NCBI GenBank assembly: GCA_938033875.1
Contig: CALHKG010000014.1
Span: forward strand, 124,001-188,000
DNA from: an uncultured Candidatus Saccharibacteria bacterium
GTDB lineage: Bacteria; Patescibacteriota; Saccharimonadia; Saccharimonadales; Saccharimonadaceae
Direction of reading: 5' to 3'
DNA: 64,000 nt
Shown here: positions 6,878 to 15,800 of the stretch, piece by piece
Layout: the number at the start of each line of letters is the position of its first letter
Numbering within the stretch: the first letter of the stretch is position 1
Translations under genes and position numbers: made by a program
The notes under the pieces: model-generated
Seen by the model: the letters and a program-made list of their open reading frames with translations, nothing else
Told to the model about the DNA's origin: nothing
Databases searched by the model: none

Positions 6878-9526
6878 ATGCAGATTATTTCTTGGATCAT
6901 CGGTACGTTATTACAATGGTATGTTTGGATGCCAATCGTGGCAGTCCTGATGTTTTTGACGTGGCGGAATTATCGAAAGATAGAAGATTTCACCCCAGTT
7001 GAGAGTGTGCTTTTGGTTCTGGAAATCCCACGCACCAATGACAAGCAAGAGCTTGCCGCCGAACAGTTATTCGCTTCACTGCACGGAATTCTTCGCGACA
7101 ATAAAGAATTGCGATTATCTGGCGGACACCAAGAGCACATCAGCTTTGAAATCGCCTCAGTCAATGGACAAATTCGCTTTTATGTTTGGGTGCCAAAAAC
7201 CCTGCAGAGCTTTGTCGAGGGACAGATTTATTCTCAATACCCAACCGTTCAAATTCACCAAGCCGACGAAGATTACACTGAGCACGAGCGCGACCATGAA
7301 GTTGCTTACTCGACAGAATTGACATTAACCACAGATGAATTTCTCCCGATTCGCACCTTCCAAAACTTCGAAGTCGACCCGCTGGCAGGCATTACGGGTA
7401 CGCTGGCAAAATTGGAAACTACCGGTGAGGAATTGTGGATTCAGGTATTAGTCAGACCAATCCCAGATGACTGGCAAAACGCTGCAGATCGATATATAAA
7501 TAGCATAAAAAACGGGCGAATGTTCTCCTTGCCAGGATTCGGCGGTAGTATGCAGTGGCTAATCGGCGTACTTGGCGCATTATGGCAGCCACCAGAGCAG
7601 GGAGTAAATCAATCGACAGCCGTTGAGCTGTCGGACCGTGATAAAACTCGCATTTCTGAAGCAGAGAAAAAGGCAACCAAGCTCGGCTATGAAGTGAAGA
7701 TTCGCTTGGTTTATATGGGCGAAAGTCAGACAAACGCTAAGCTTCGTATGCAGGCGCTTGTCGGTACATTTAAGCAGTTCAACTCAACTAATCTCAACGG
7801 ATTCCATGCTGTCAAAGGCGCGTTTGGTAAAGAATTTATTGATAAATATCGCAAACGTTCGTTCATCGGTGACGGCTTCATCTTAAACATAGAAGAGTTG
7901 GCGTCAGTTTTTCACTTGCCACACACTAATGTTGAAACGCCAAATATAGTTTGGGCAAGCTCCAAAACCGCAGAACCGCCATCCAAATTGCCAGTCTTAA
8001 CCGGCGAAGACGTCAACGATGACCAAATTTCCGCCTTTGGCGTCACCAATTTCCGCGGCATCAGCCACCAATTCGGCATGTTACGCTATGACCGCTCACG
8101 CCACGTTTACATAATCGGACAAACGGGCGCCGGAAAAAGTGGACTATTAGAGCTCTTTGCCTTAAGCGACATTTTCCATAATCAAGGATATGCCATCATC
8201 GACCCGCACGGCGACTTCGCAATCAACAACATGAAATTTATCCCCGGCAGCCGATTGAACGACGTGATCTATTTCAATCCAGCCGACACCGCGTATCCTC
8301 TGGGATTCAACCCACTGGAAGTCACGAACCCGAACCAAAAAACTAACATTTCGTCAGAGATCATCGGCGTTTTGAAGCGTATTTTCGGCGATTCGTGGGG
8401 ACCGCGACTTGAGTATATTTTGCGGTACACTATTTTGGCTTTGTTAGATCGACCAGAAGCGACAATGCTTGACATTACTCGCATGCTAACAGATAAGGAA
8501 TTCCGAAAAGAAACGCTGACTTATTGCCAAGACACCGTGGTTTTGCAATTCTGGAATGTTGAATTTGCCAGCTGGAATGACAAGTTTGTCGCCGAGGCAA
8601 TTGCGCCAGTCTTAAATAAAGTCGGGGCTTTCACCGCCAATCCAATTATCCGCAATATCATCGGGCAGCCAAAATCCACGTTCAATATTCGCCAGATTAT
8701 GGACGAAGGAAAGATTCTGATTGTCAATCTGTCCAAGGGTCTTATCGGTGAAGATAATGCCGCCATCCTCGGTTCATTTTTGGTCACAAAAATTCAGCTT
8801 GCCGCCATGTCTCGAAGCGACATTCCTGACGTCCGCGACCGCCGCCCATTCTATCTTTATGTCGACGAGTTTCAGAACTTCGCCACCGATTCGTTTGCGA
8901 CCATTCTATCCGAGGCTCGAAAATATGGCCTTAACTTAACCGTTGCCAATCAGTACATTTCCCAGATGAGCGACACGGTTCGCGATGCGGTTTTTGGAAA
9001 CGTCGGCACTATGATTTCTTTCCGAGTTTCTGCTGACGATGCACCGATTCTTGCCAAGCAATTCGAGCCGAACTTCGAAGCAATCGATCTACTTCAGATG
9101 CACAATCGTAATTTCGTTGTCAATATGGTTATCGGCGGCGAAAAAACTCCCGCGTTTTCTGCCCGCACATTGGAACTTCCGCCAAGCCAAGCCGACAACA
9201 CACCGCACATTATTGAACATTCGCGTCGCATGTATTCGCGAAACAGGGAAGATGTCGAGAAGGAAATTGATGCCACAATAAAGCCTATTCGCAACCAAAA
9301 AAAGCAACCAGCCAAACCTCAACCGCAGCCCGCAAACAACGCTCCAGCGGTCAATAGCCAACCGGAAAAGCAGCAACCCGCAGCAAACGATGGCGAAGTT
9401 GTTTTGCAAATTCGCGGCAATGATAATGCACCTACAGAAACTGCAATTAGCACAGTTACACCGCTAGCTTCAGCCACGCCAAAACGTCGACGTCGCCGAC
9501 GAAAAAAGAACACTACCGCCGCCTAA
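6878..9526 (+). CDS. Type IV secretion-type DNA-binding ATPase (TraD/VirB4-like)
   Basis: An 882-aa membrane-anchored motor ATPase. It has one or two N-terminal hydrophobic segments (residues ~5-28), Walker A GQTGAGKS (414-421), a YAIIDPHGDF motif after it and Walker B FYLYVDEFQNF (D663, E664). The sensor region reads NLTVANQYISQM. The tail is rich in Pro/Gln/Ala and ends in a basic run (RRRRRRKK). Such proteins pump DNA or pilins in conjugation and T4P-like systems and are common in CPR genomes. No other T4SS genes adjoin it. TTGCAA-17-GATAAT (6840-6868) ends 9 nt before the ATG, so the mRNA may be leaderless. Confidence 0.85.
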   Translation: MQIISWIIGTLLQWYVWMPIVAVLMFLTWRNYRKIEDFTPVESVLLVLEIPRTNDKQELAAEQLFASLHGILRDNKELRLSGGHQEHISFEIASVNGQIRFYVWVPKTLQSFVEGQIYSQYPTVQIHQADEDYTEHERDHEVAYSTELTLTTDEFLPIRTFQNFEVDPLAGITGTLAKLETTGEELWIQVLVRPIPDDWQNAADRYINSIKNGRMFSLPGFGGSMQWLIGVLGALWQPPEQGVNQSTAVELSDRDKTRISEAEKKATKLGYEVKIRLVYMGESQTNAKLRMQALVGTFKQFNSTNLNGFHAVKGAFGKEFIDKYRKRSFIGDGFILNIEELASVFHLPHTNVETPNIVWASSKTAEPPSKLPVLTGEDVNDDQISAFGVTNFRGISHQFGMLRYDRSRHVYIIGQTGAGKSGLLELFALSDIFHNQGYAIIDPHGDFAINNMKFIPGSRLNDVIYFNPADTAYPLGFNPLEVTNPNQKTNISSEIIGVLKRIFGDSWGPRLEYILRYTILALLDRPEATMLDITRMLTDKEFRKETLTYCQDTVVLQFWNVEFASWNDKFVAEAIAPVLNKVGAFTANPIIRNIIGQPKSTFNIRQIMDEGKILIVNLSKGLIGEDNAAILGSFLVTKIQLAAMSRSDIPDVRDRRPFYLYVDEFQNFATDSFATILSEARKYGLNLTVANQYISQMSDTVRDAVFGNVGTMISFRVSADDAPILAKQFEPNFEAIDLLQMHNRNFVVNMVIGGEKTPAFSARTLELPPSQADNTPHIIEHSRRMYSRNREDVEKEIDATIKPIRNQKKQPAKPQPQPANNAPAVNSQPEKQQPAANDGEVVLQIRGNDNAPTETAISTVTPLASATPKRRRRRRKKNTTAA

Positions 9527-9529
9527 AAA

Positions 9530-11056
9530 CTATTCGTATCGCCACTGACGCATATCGGAATTGTAAACATCGGTGATTCGCGGAGAAACCAACGTAGAAG
9601 TCGGTCCAGATGGCACCGATATGGCGTTTTGTTTAGTCAGGAAAGTGAGCAATTTTTGGTTTTGATATCGTAGGTTTTTCGGCAATGGCTGGCTAGCCAC
9701 GACCTCGGCTTGCGGCGCAGACAACACAAAACCCCACTCGCCAAATGACGGCACATTCACCGAAAACGCCGTCACATATCGCTCTGGATGAGATGATTTG
9801 ACGGTGTTTGCCACCATATAAAAAGCGTGCGGAGAGAAAAATGAAGACGTCGCTTGCGTCACCATAACGCCACGCTCCGTTAAAATATTGCCGATTTGAC
9901 GATATAATTGCTCGGAATATAACTTGGCTAATTTTTCATTCGACGGATCCACCAGATCAATCAACACAACATCATATTTATCCTTGGTAGAAAAGGCGAA
10001 TTGAAAAGCGTCTTGATTGACAATGGAAACGCGCGGATCATGCAACGAGCGCTGATTTATATCAGTGAGAAGATGATTAGTTTTCGCCAGATTAGTCATC
10101 ACCTCATCGATATCGACCAACGTAATATGCTCAACGCTGGAATACTTCAAAACGTCCCGAGCCAGCAAACCGTCGCCGCCGCCCATAATCAGCACGCGCT
10201 TTGGATTGGCGGCTGAAGACAGAGCGGAAGTAGACAATGTTTCGTGATAACGCGCTTCGTCAAGGCTGGAAAACTGCAGATTGCGGTTTAAAAACAACCT
10301 CGTGTCATTCTTATATCTCGTCAGGACAATTTTCTGATACGGCGTCTGCTGCTGCCACATCACCGGATCTTTATATGTTCGCTTGTCAATTCCGTGCTCA
10401 ATTTCCGTCGCAAAAATGAAGAATCCCAAAAGCAACATTGTTGCAATAACGCTAATTGTCATAATAATTTTCGAAGCCTTCATTTGTTTTAAAATCAAAA
10501 CCGCCACAGCAATATTAAGAGCTGCCACCAAATACGCACTACGCATTAAACCAAGGTAAGGTAGCATAATAAGTGGGAATAATAGTGATGCGATTAACGC
10601 CCCAAAATAATCGAGCGCTAAAATCTTACTAAATAATTTCACCGAAGACTTGCGCCCGAATTCCTGAAACATCTTCATTAAGAGCGGGATTTCCAGTCCA
10701 ATACAAATGCCGATCGCCAGACTTATGCTGGCAAAAATCAGCCAATGTGAGCGGGTAAATACAAACCCTAGGTACATCAACATTACCGAATTTCCACCAA
10801 TTAACCCCAAAATAATTTCATTAGCAGCGAAGCTGGTTGCTGGATGAATTTTTATGTAATTAACGAGTAGCGAACCGATTCCCATTCCAAATAACGTCAC
10901 GCCAGTTGCCAGACTAAAGCTCAGAATCGAATCGCCCACCAAATATGACGCGGCCGCACCTAAGATTAATTCATAAATAATTCCACCGATTGCTACTAAA
11001 ATTGCCGCTGCAAATAAAGCAACTTGCTCTCGTTTCTCCGTGTTTGATCGTGACAT
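9530..11056 (-). CDS. speE: Spermidine synthase with N-terminal membrane domain
   Basis: A 508-aa fusion-type polyamine aminopropyltransferase. The first ~210 residues form about seven membrane helices. The C-terminal domain is the SpeE fold: LIMGGGDGLLARDVL (decarboxy-SAM loop), ITLVDIDEV, then YDVVLIDLVDP with the catalytic acidic region. The reaction is putrescine plus decarboxylated SAM to spermidine. It is the last gene of a - strand operon with speD and the DUF4178 gene (12-bp gap upstream), so the cell can make both the donor and the product. The substrate diamine cannot be fixed from sequence. Confidence 0.9.
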   Translation of the reverse strand: MSRSNTEKREQVALFAAAILVAIGGIIYELILGAAASYLVGDSILSFSLATGVTLFGMGIGSLLVNYIKIHPATSFAANEIILGLIGGNSVMLMYLGFVFTRSHWLIFASISLAIGICIGLEIPLLMKMFQEFGRKSSVKLFSKILALDYFGALIASLLFPLIMLPYLGLMRSAYLVAALNIAVAVLILKQMKASKIIMTISVIATMLLLGFFIFATEIEHGIDKRTYKDPVMWQQQTPYQKIVLTRYKNDTRLFLNRNLQFSSLDEARYHETLSTSALSSAANPKRVLIMGGGDGLLARDVLKYSSVEHITLVDIDEVMTNLAKTNHLLTDINQRSLHDPRVSIVNQDAFQFAFSTKDKYDVVLIDLVDPSNEKLAKLYSEQLYRQIGNILTERGVMVTQATSSFFSPHAFYMVANTVKSSHPERYVTAFSVNVPSFGEWGFVLSAPQAEVVASQPLPKNLRYQNQKLLTFLTKQNAISVPSGPTSTLVSPRITDVYNSDMRQWRYE

Positions 11057-11068
11057 AAATAACTCCTT

Positions 11069-11743
11069 TTATTTACCGAATCCACCACTGCTGCCACCAT
11101 AGACGCCACGCGCACCACCATGACCTCCGTCACTATTATCTTCGAAGAAGAATATAAACAAAAAGATAGCAATAATTATAATCGTAATTATAATCGTTGA
11201 CCAGTTAATTGGCTTAATTGTCCTGCCAAACATCTTCTTTTGTTCTTTGTCGCTTAATTGAATCTTACGGTAAGCGTCGTACTCGCGATTATTGTACTTC
11301 TCAATTGTTATCAGCTGGCGATTTTTTGGTGCACCCGTATCTTTCAGAGTAGCATAGGCCATCAGTTCTTTCGGGAAAACTTGATAGGTATTCTTACCCT
11401 TAATATTAACAATTTCGCCCACGCCAACTTCATCAACTACTACTGTATGGTCTTTTCCATCCTGCTCGGAAACTGTGAATGATTGACCTTTTTCTAGTTG
11501 AGCCGGATCAATTGCCTTTGTGAAGCGAATCGGCTCGTACAGAGAAACGGTTTGATCGCTGTGATCATATTCCACCCAGCTATCATAATCAGCCAGCCCT
11601 GTAATCTCCCACTCTTCCCAATAGTAAAATCGCTTGTCTTTCTTATCCCATTCGCGAAAAAGCAAACATCCAACAACTCGTAAATTAGTTTTCTTTCCAG
11701 TCAATATTTGATTGATTTTAAGTCGCGCCTTGGTTCGTTTCAT
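11069..11743 (-). CDS. DUF4178 domain protein
   Basis: A 224-aa protein with an N-terminal soluble domain of DUF4178 type (YYWEEWEITG, then DYDSWVEYD). A single hydrophobic anchor lies near residues 182-200 (TIIITIIIIAIFLFIFFF), followed by a Gly-rich tail of GGHGGARGVYGG type. It sits between speD and speE. DUF4178 genes recur beside polyamine genes in bacteria, suggesting an accessory role, but the function is unknown. It is separated from speD by one base and from speE by 12 bp, so the three are probably co-transcribed. Confidence 0.75.
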   Translation of the reverse strand: MKRTKARLKINQILTGKKTNLRVVGCLLFREWDKKDKRFYYWEEWEITGLADYDSWVEYDHSDQTVSLYEPIRFTKAIDPAQLEKGQSFTVSEQDGKDHTVVVDEVGVGEIVNIKGKNTYQVFPKELMAYATLKDTGAPKNRQLITIEKYNNREYDAYRKIQLSDKEQKKMFGRTIKPINWSTIIITIIIIAIFLFIFFFEDNSDGGHGGARGVYGGSSGGFGK

Positions 11744-11744
11744 A

Positions 11745-12092
11745 TTACAATGCCATTTCTTTCATAATTATGTTTTTTGCACCCAGAAGCCGTGCAATCA
11801 ACTCTTTTACTTGTTGCAATTTATCATCATCCAGCATTTTACAAGTTGTCATCGCTATATACGCCACGCCGCTTTCTGGCCACGTATGAATCGCGATGTG
11901 CGACTCCGACAAAAGCAGGGCGGCGCTAATTCCTTGCGGAGAAAATTGATGCATCACCGATTCCAAAGAATGTAAGCCAGCCAATTCCGTAACATTTCTT
12001 AACAATTTCTGCAGCTCATCCGCGTCATTAAGCAAAGCAGAATCAACTTCGCTCACTTTTATGGTTATAGATTGGACCGCGGACGCATGCAT
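11745..12092 (-). CDS. speD: S-adenosylmethionine decarboxylase proenzyme
   Basis: A 115-aa prokaryotic class 1b AdoMet decarboxylase that supplies decarboxylated SAM to SpeE. The self-cleavage site is LSESHIAIHTWPE: the Ser of ESH becomes the pyruvoyl cofactor, with downstream His and Glu. A conserved Cys lies in AMTTCKM. Length is normal for the family. An extended -10 TGATATAAT (12102-12110) ends 9 nt before the ATG, a leaderless arrangement. It is the promoter-proximal gene of speD-DUF4178-speE and is divergent from the CRISPR locus. Confidence 0.93.
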   Translation of the reverse strand: MHASAVQSITIKVSEVDSALLNDADELQKLLRNVTELAGLHSLESVMHQFSPQGISAALLLSESHIAIHTWPESGVAYIAMTTCKMLDDDKLQQVKELIARLLGAKNIIMKEMAL

Positions 12093-12110
12093 ATTATAGT
12101 AATTATATCA
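12072..12110. promoter_or_regulatory. Divergent promoters: speD (-) and upstream CRISPR RNA (+)
   Basis: The - strand has TGATATAAT (12102-12110) for speD. The + strand has TTGGAC (12072-12077), 17 bp, TATAGT (12095-12100). The + promoter would start an RNA near 12107 that runs into the anti-repeat at 12152. The + promoter is a weaker match and lies partly in the speD coding start. Confidence 0.4.
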
Positions 12111-12251
12111 CCCCTAGGGCGTCAGGAGTAAAGGTGAAACGCGACTCTTAGGTAATATCGGTATTTAGATTGTTAGGGAATTATAACCAAATAATACAGA
12201 AAAATCCCCGAATCCCATTACCGGGATTTAAGTGGGGATTCTTCTGGTTTT
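12107..12251 (+). ncRNA. Second anti-repeat RNA (tracr-like, possible crRNA-pairing regulator)
   Basis: Bases 12152-12187 match the 36-bp CRISPR repeat at 29 of 36 positions in + orientation. The array is read on -, so a + transcript here would be complementary to crRNA. Six of the seven differences (positions 1, 9, 10, 14, 17, 31) are A-to-G or C-to-T, each turning a Watson-Crick pair into G:U. Only position 3 mismatches. A nested hairpin follows: CAGAA/TTCTG outer, AATCCCC (12203-12209)/GGGGATT (12234-12240), AATCCC/GGGATT inner, then TTTT (12248-12251). The duplex would lack the internal bulge usual in tracrRNA:crRNA pairs. The 5' end is inferred from a weak promoter. Confidence 0.5.
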
Positions 12252-12379
12252 ACTGTAGCAAACAATCCTCAAAATGCCAACGATCAAATAGCCTGTAAAT
12301 TTCTTAGAAGACAGATAATAGGGCGAAATACTCTCTATGAGGGTAATTTATAGAGGTAACATGCGAAGCCAAGAAAAAA

Positions 12380-12632
12380 GCCGCCCAGGCGACCTTATTG
12401 GTGCGCCCCGTGGACAAGCCAAACGGGGACTAGGCGACTTTTCTAGTGAAAATATAGCACGAGAAGTCCAGAATGTCAATGATAAGAATGATCACGCCAC
12501 AATAAGAAAATCCCCCATGGAGCCAGCAGGGACGAACCCGTCAACTGAGTTACACCATCTAGAGGATTCTGCTCGTAATATAACACAAGAATCCCAGAAT
12601 GTCGACGGCGGTGGTAACCGTGCCAGTGCCGC
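12380..12632 (+). repeat. Imperfect tandem duplication, 126-bp period, with doubtful ORF
   Basis: Two diverged units lie side by side. The best-matching cores are 12451-12498 and 12577-12624, both containing AATATA.CAC and CCAGAATGTC. An open frame, 12337-12732 (131 aa), crosses both and shows the peptide repeat NIAREVQNV / NITQESQNV with a 42-residue period. Differences between copies are mostly non-synonymous, the protein is low in hydrophobic residues, and the frame runs into the tracrRNA. I therefore do not call it a confident gene. The - strand has a tRNA-like string (AACTCAGTTGACGGGTTC), but no complete tRNA folds. Confidence 0.45.
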
Positions 12633-12662
12633 TCAGTTGTCAAAATACGACCAAAATAATAC

Positions 12663-12691
12663 TTGCGCAATAACATTGATTAGAGTACACT
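12663..12691 (+). promoter_or_regulatory. tracrRNA promoter
   Basis: TTGCGC (12663-12668), 17-bp spacer, TACACT (12686-12691). This predicts a start near 12698, about 23 nt before the anti-repeat. Confidence 0.5.
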
Positions 12692-12697
12692 GTAGTT

Positions 12698-12817
12698 ACA
12701 GTCCCTTAAGTAAGGATTGTGTCAATATCTAAGTTGTTTTAGGTTTCTATAATAATTTAGTAGAAATACTAAAGCAAAGCTCTAATCCGCTCACTTGTTG
12801 AGCGGATTATCTTTTTT
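12698..12817 (+). ncRNA. tracrRNA
   Basis: The anti-repeat 12721-12753 pairs with the - strand crRNA repeat: a 7-bp lower stem (GTTATAG with CTATAAT, one G:U), a 3x3 internal bulge, then an upper stem with one bulged T. This is the canonical dual-RNA shape. It is followed by hairpin TTTAGTA/TACTAAA closed by a GAAA loop (12756-12773). Next comes a 10-bp terminator stem AATCCGCTCA/TGAGCGGATT (12784-12808) with T6 (12812-12817). It lies 80 bp upstream of cas9 on the same strand. Predicted length is ~120 nt. Confidence 0.88.
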
Positions 12818-12896
12818 ATGAGTAAAATATTTACGCTTTCAAATATTCTATTTTGGTTGTATAATTGCATTAAATTATCTCACAAAAAGGACCATC

Positions 12897-15800
12897 ATGA
12901 CTCAAAAATATTCATATTCACCAAAAAAATATTCACTAGGTCTAGATATTGGGACATCTTCAATCGGCTGGGCGGTATTAGACTTAGATAAAGAGCGCAT
13001 CCATGATTTAGGGGTGCGCATTTTTGAAAAACCAGAAGATCCACAAAACGGAGATTCGCTTGCCAAACCTCGCCGCGATGCCAGGTCAGCTCGCCGTCGC
13101 TTAAAACGACGCCGTCAACGCTTGAATAATTTGAAGCAATTCTTTATTGACCAAAATATTCTTACCAGAGATCGAATCGAAGAAGTGTTAAGTGACAAAT
13201 CCGAATTTAACAAATTAGACGTATATGCTCTCCGTTCAAAAGCGCTCACCGAAGAATTATCTCCAGAGGAACTGCTCAAGGTCATGTATCAAATCGCCAA
13301 ACGACGTGGATTTAAGTCGAATCGTAAAGTCGAGGAAGAGTCGGAAAAAGAAGGTGGCCGTGTGTCAAAAGCCTTGAAAACTAATGAAAAGTTCCTCGCC
13401 GAGAATGGATATAAAACTGTCGGTGAGGCTCTGAGTCGCGATAAAAACTTTGCGTCACATAAACGCAATAAGCGTGACGATTACACTAATAGTTTTTCTC
13501 GTGATGATTTTTTGCACGAATTAGAAAAGATTATTGAGGTCCAGAAAAGCTATGCCTTAAAAAGCGTTTCCGATACAGCGATCAATGAAATGCTTTACGG
13601 CTTGGACGATGACAAAAATGTCGTAAATGTATCAGCAATTATGTACCAGCGCCCATTTATGACTGAAGAGCTGATTAAAAAAATGGTCGGGAATTGTACC
13701 TTTGAAGAAAATGAAAAACGAGCACCAAGAGCTAGCTACAGCTTCGAAATTTTTCGCTTGGCAAGCGACTTATCGCATCTAGTATTCATACCTCGTGACG
13801 CCAGCAAGCGCCAGGCAAAGCGAGAAAATCTAGAGATAAGATTATCTTCAGATCAGATAAATAAAGTTATCGAAGCCGCCAAAAATCAAAAAAGCCTAAC
13901 ATATAAAAAAGTGCGTAGCATTGCGGGAATTAGCGAAGATTATGTTCCAAAATATACACACGGAAAGAAAAAGGATGGCGATGAATTCGGAGAAGGAAAT
14001 GTATTCGGTGGCTTAAAAGCGTATAGCGACATTAAAGCGGCGCTGAAAAATCTACCAGAAGATTGGGCGAAAATTGACAACGAATCAACAATCAATCAAA
14101 TCGCTTATATTCTCACTACACAAAAATCTGACGAAGGAATTAAAGCCGAATTAAATGCATTGCCAATTTCTGATGACGCCAAAAACGCAATTATCAAAAT
14201 TAAAGCTACTAATTTTAGGTCATTTTGTCATCTGTCAATAAAAGCTTTACAAAAAATCACACCGCACATTCTTAATGGTATGACTTATGATAAAGCCTGT
14301 GAAGCCGCTGGTTATGACTTCAAGAAACAATCAGCTAGCCTAGAGCAAATCACTAATCCTGTCGTAAAACGTGCCATATCGCAAACACTGAAGGTTGTTC
14401 GCGCCATTGAACATAAGTACGGTAAGCCATATTTCATTAAAGTTGAAACTGCTCGCGACTTGGCAAAAAACTTCAAAGAACGCAACGCAATTAAAAAAGA
14501 AAACGAAGAGAATCAAGGATATAACGAAGACATTAAATCTATAATCGCTGATGGATATGAAGCATCGCCAAAAACCAAGGGCGGCAAGCAACTTCTCAGC
14601 CACCTTAAAGAACTTAATGTGCCTCTTAATAAAAACGCCGATTTTAACGGTCAGCAAATTATTAAAGTTAAGCTCTATCGCGAACAAAACGGTATTTGTC
14701 CATATTCTGGAAAACCAATCGATTTTGACACGATGTTACAAGACGACAATGCATATCAGATAGACCACATCGTACCGTTTTCACGTTCCAATAATGATGG
14801 GATAACTAATAAAGTGCTAGTGCTGACAGAGGAAAACCAGAAAAAGAGCAATAAAACTCCATTTGAATATTTTGGTGCAGATGAAAACCGCTGGAAAGAA
14901 TTCGTCGCCAGAGTAGAGTCTATATATAAGACACGCGATATTAAAACAGACGATAAGGCCACAAATGCCATCAATTACAAATATAATGGCTATGCAATGA
15001 AGAAGAAGCAAAATCTGCTTCTGCAGGATTATAAAAATGACAGCTGGAACGTACGAGCCTTAAACGATACTAGATACATCACACGATTTATTCAGAATTA
15101 TTTACGCCAAAATGTTGACTTTGCGGAAGGTGAAGAAAAACAGCGCGTAATTGCACCAAGCGGAACAACGACAGCGTATCTACGCAAGCGTTGGGGTCTA
15201 GCTAAAGATCGTAGTGAGGACGTTCTACATCACGCCAAAGATGCGGCAGTTGTAGCGGCAATTAGCCCAAAGATTGTCTATCAAGCAAATCTCTTCTCGA
15301 AAGAGCAGGAGATGAAACTGTATTTGAATAACGCTAAAACAATTGATGAAAAACGACAAACTTTATTACAATCTACCGACGAGAATACTGGCGAAATTAC
15401 TAATGAAGTGACATTTACCCAGACGCAAAAAGACCTCGCACAAGCCGAATATTTCAAGCTGCGTAGCGATAAAGAGACCAAAAATCGCTTTCCAGACCCA
15501 TGGACAGATTTTAGTAAAGAAATAAGGAAACGCAGCCTCAACACTGATATCGCCACGCTACAAAATGAACTACGCGGACTTGATAACTACGACGAAGAGT
15601 TTCGATTAAACGTAAAACCAATTTTCGTTTCAAGAGAGATTAGACACAAAATACGAGGAGAAGCACATGAGTCAAAATTGCGATCTAACCGAAATCGTAA
15701 CGGACAAAACCTCATACGAATTCCACTAACTGAGCTAACCCTACAAAGACTAGAAAATTCTCTTGCAAAAGAAGAGTTTGATAGCCAGAAAAATAAAAAT

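Noticed and set aside
6878..9526. A complete conjugation or T4SS locus
   Set aside because: Only the ATPase is present; neighbours are housekeeping or polyamine genes.
12480..12580. tRNA-like string on the - strand (AACTCAGTTGACGGGTTC)
   Set aside because: It resembles a D-arm joined to a T-loop, but no anticodon arm, acceptor stem or proper T-stem can be drawn. Not a tRNA or tmRNA by eye.
12337..12732. 131-aa open frame upstream of cas9 as a confident protein gene
   Set aside because: It overlaps the tracrRNA and its promoter, has no good ribosome site, and its internal repeat diverges without synonymous bias. Kept only as a repeat region.
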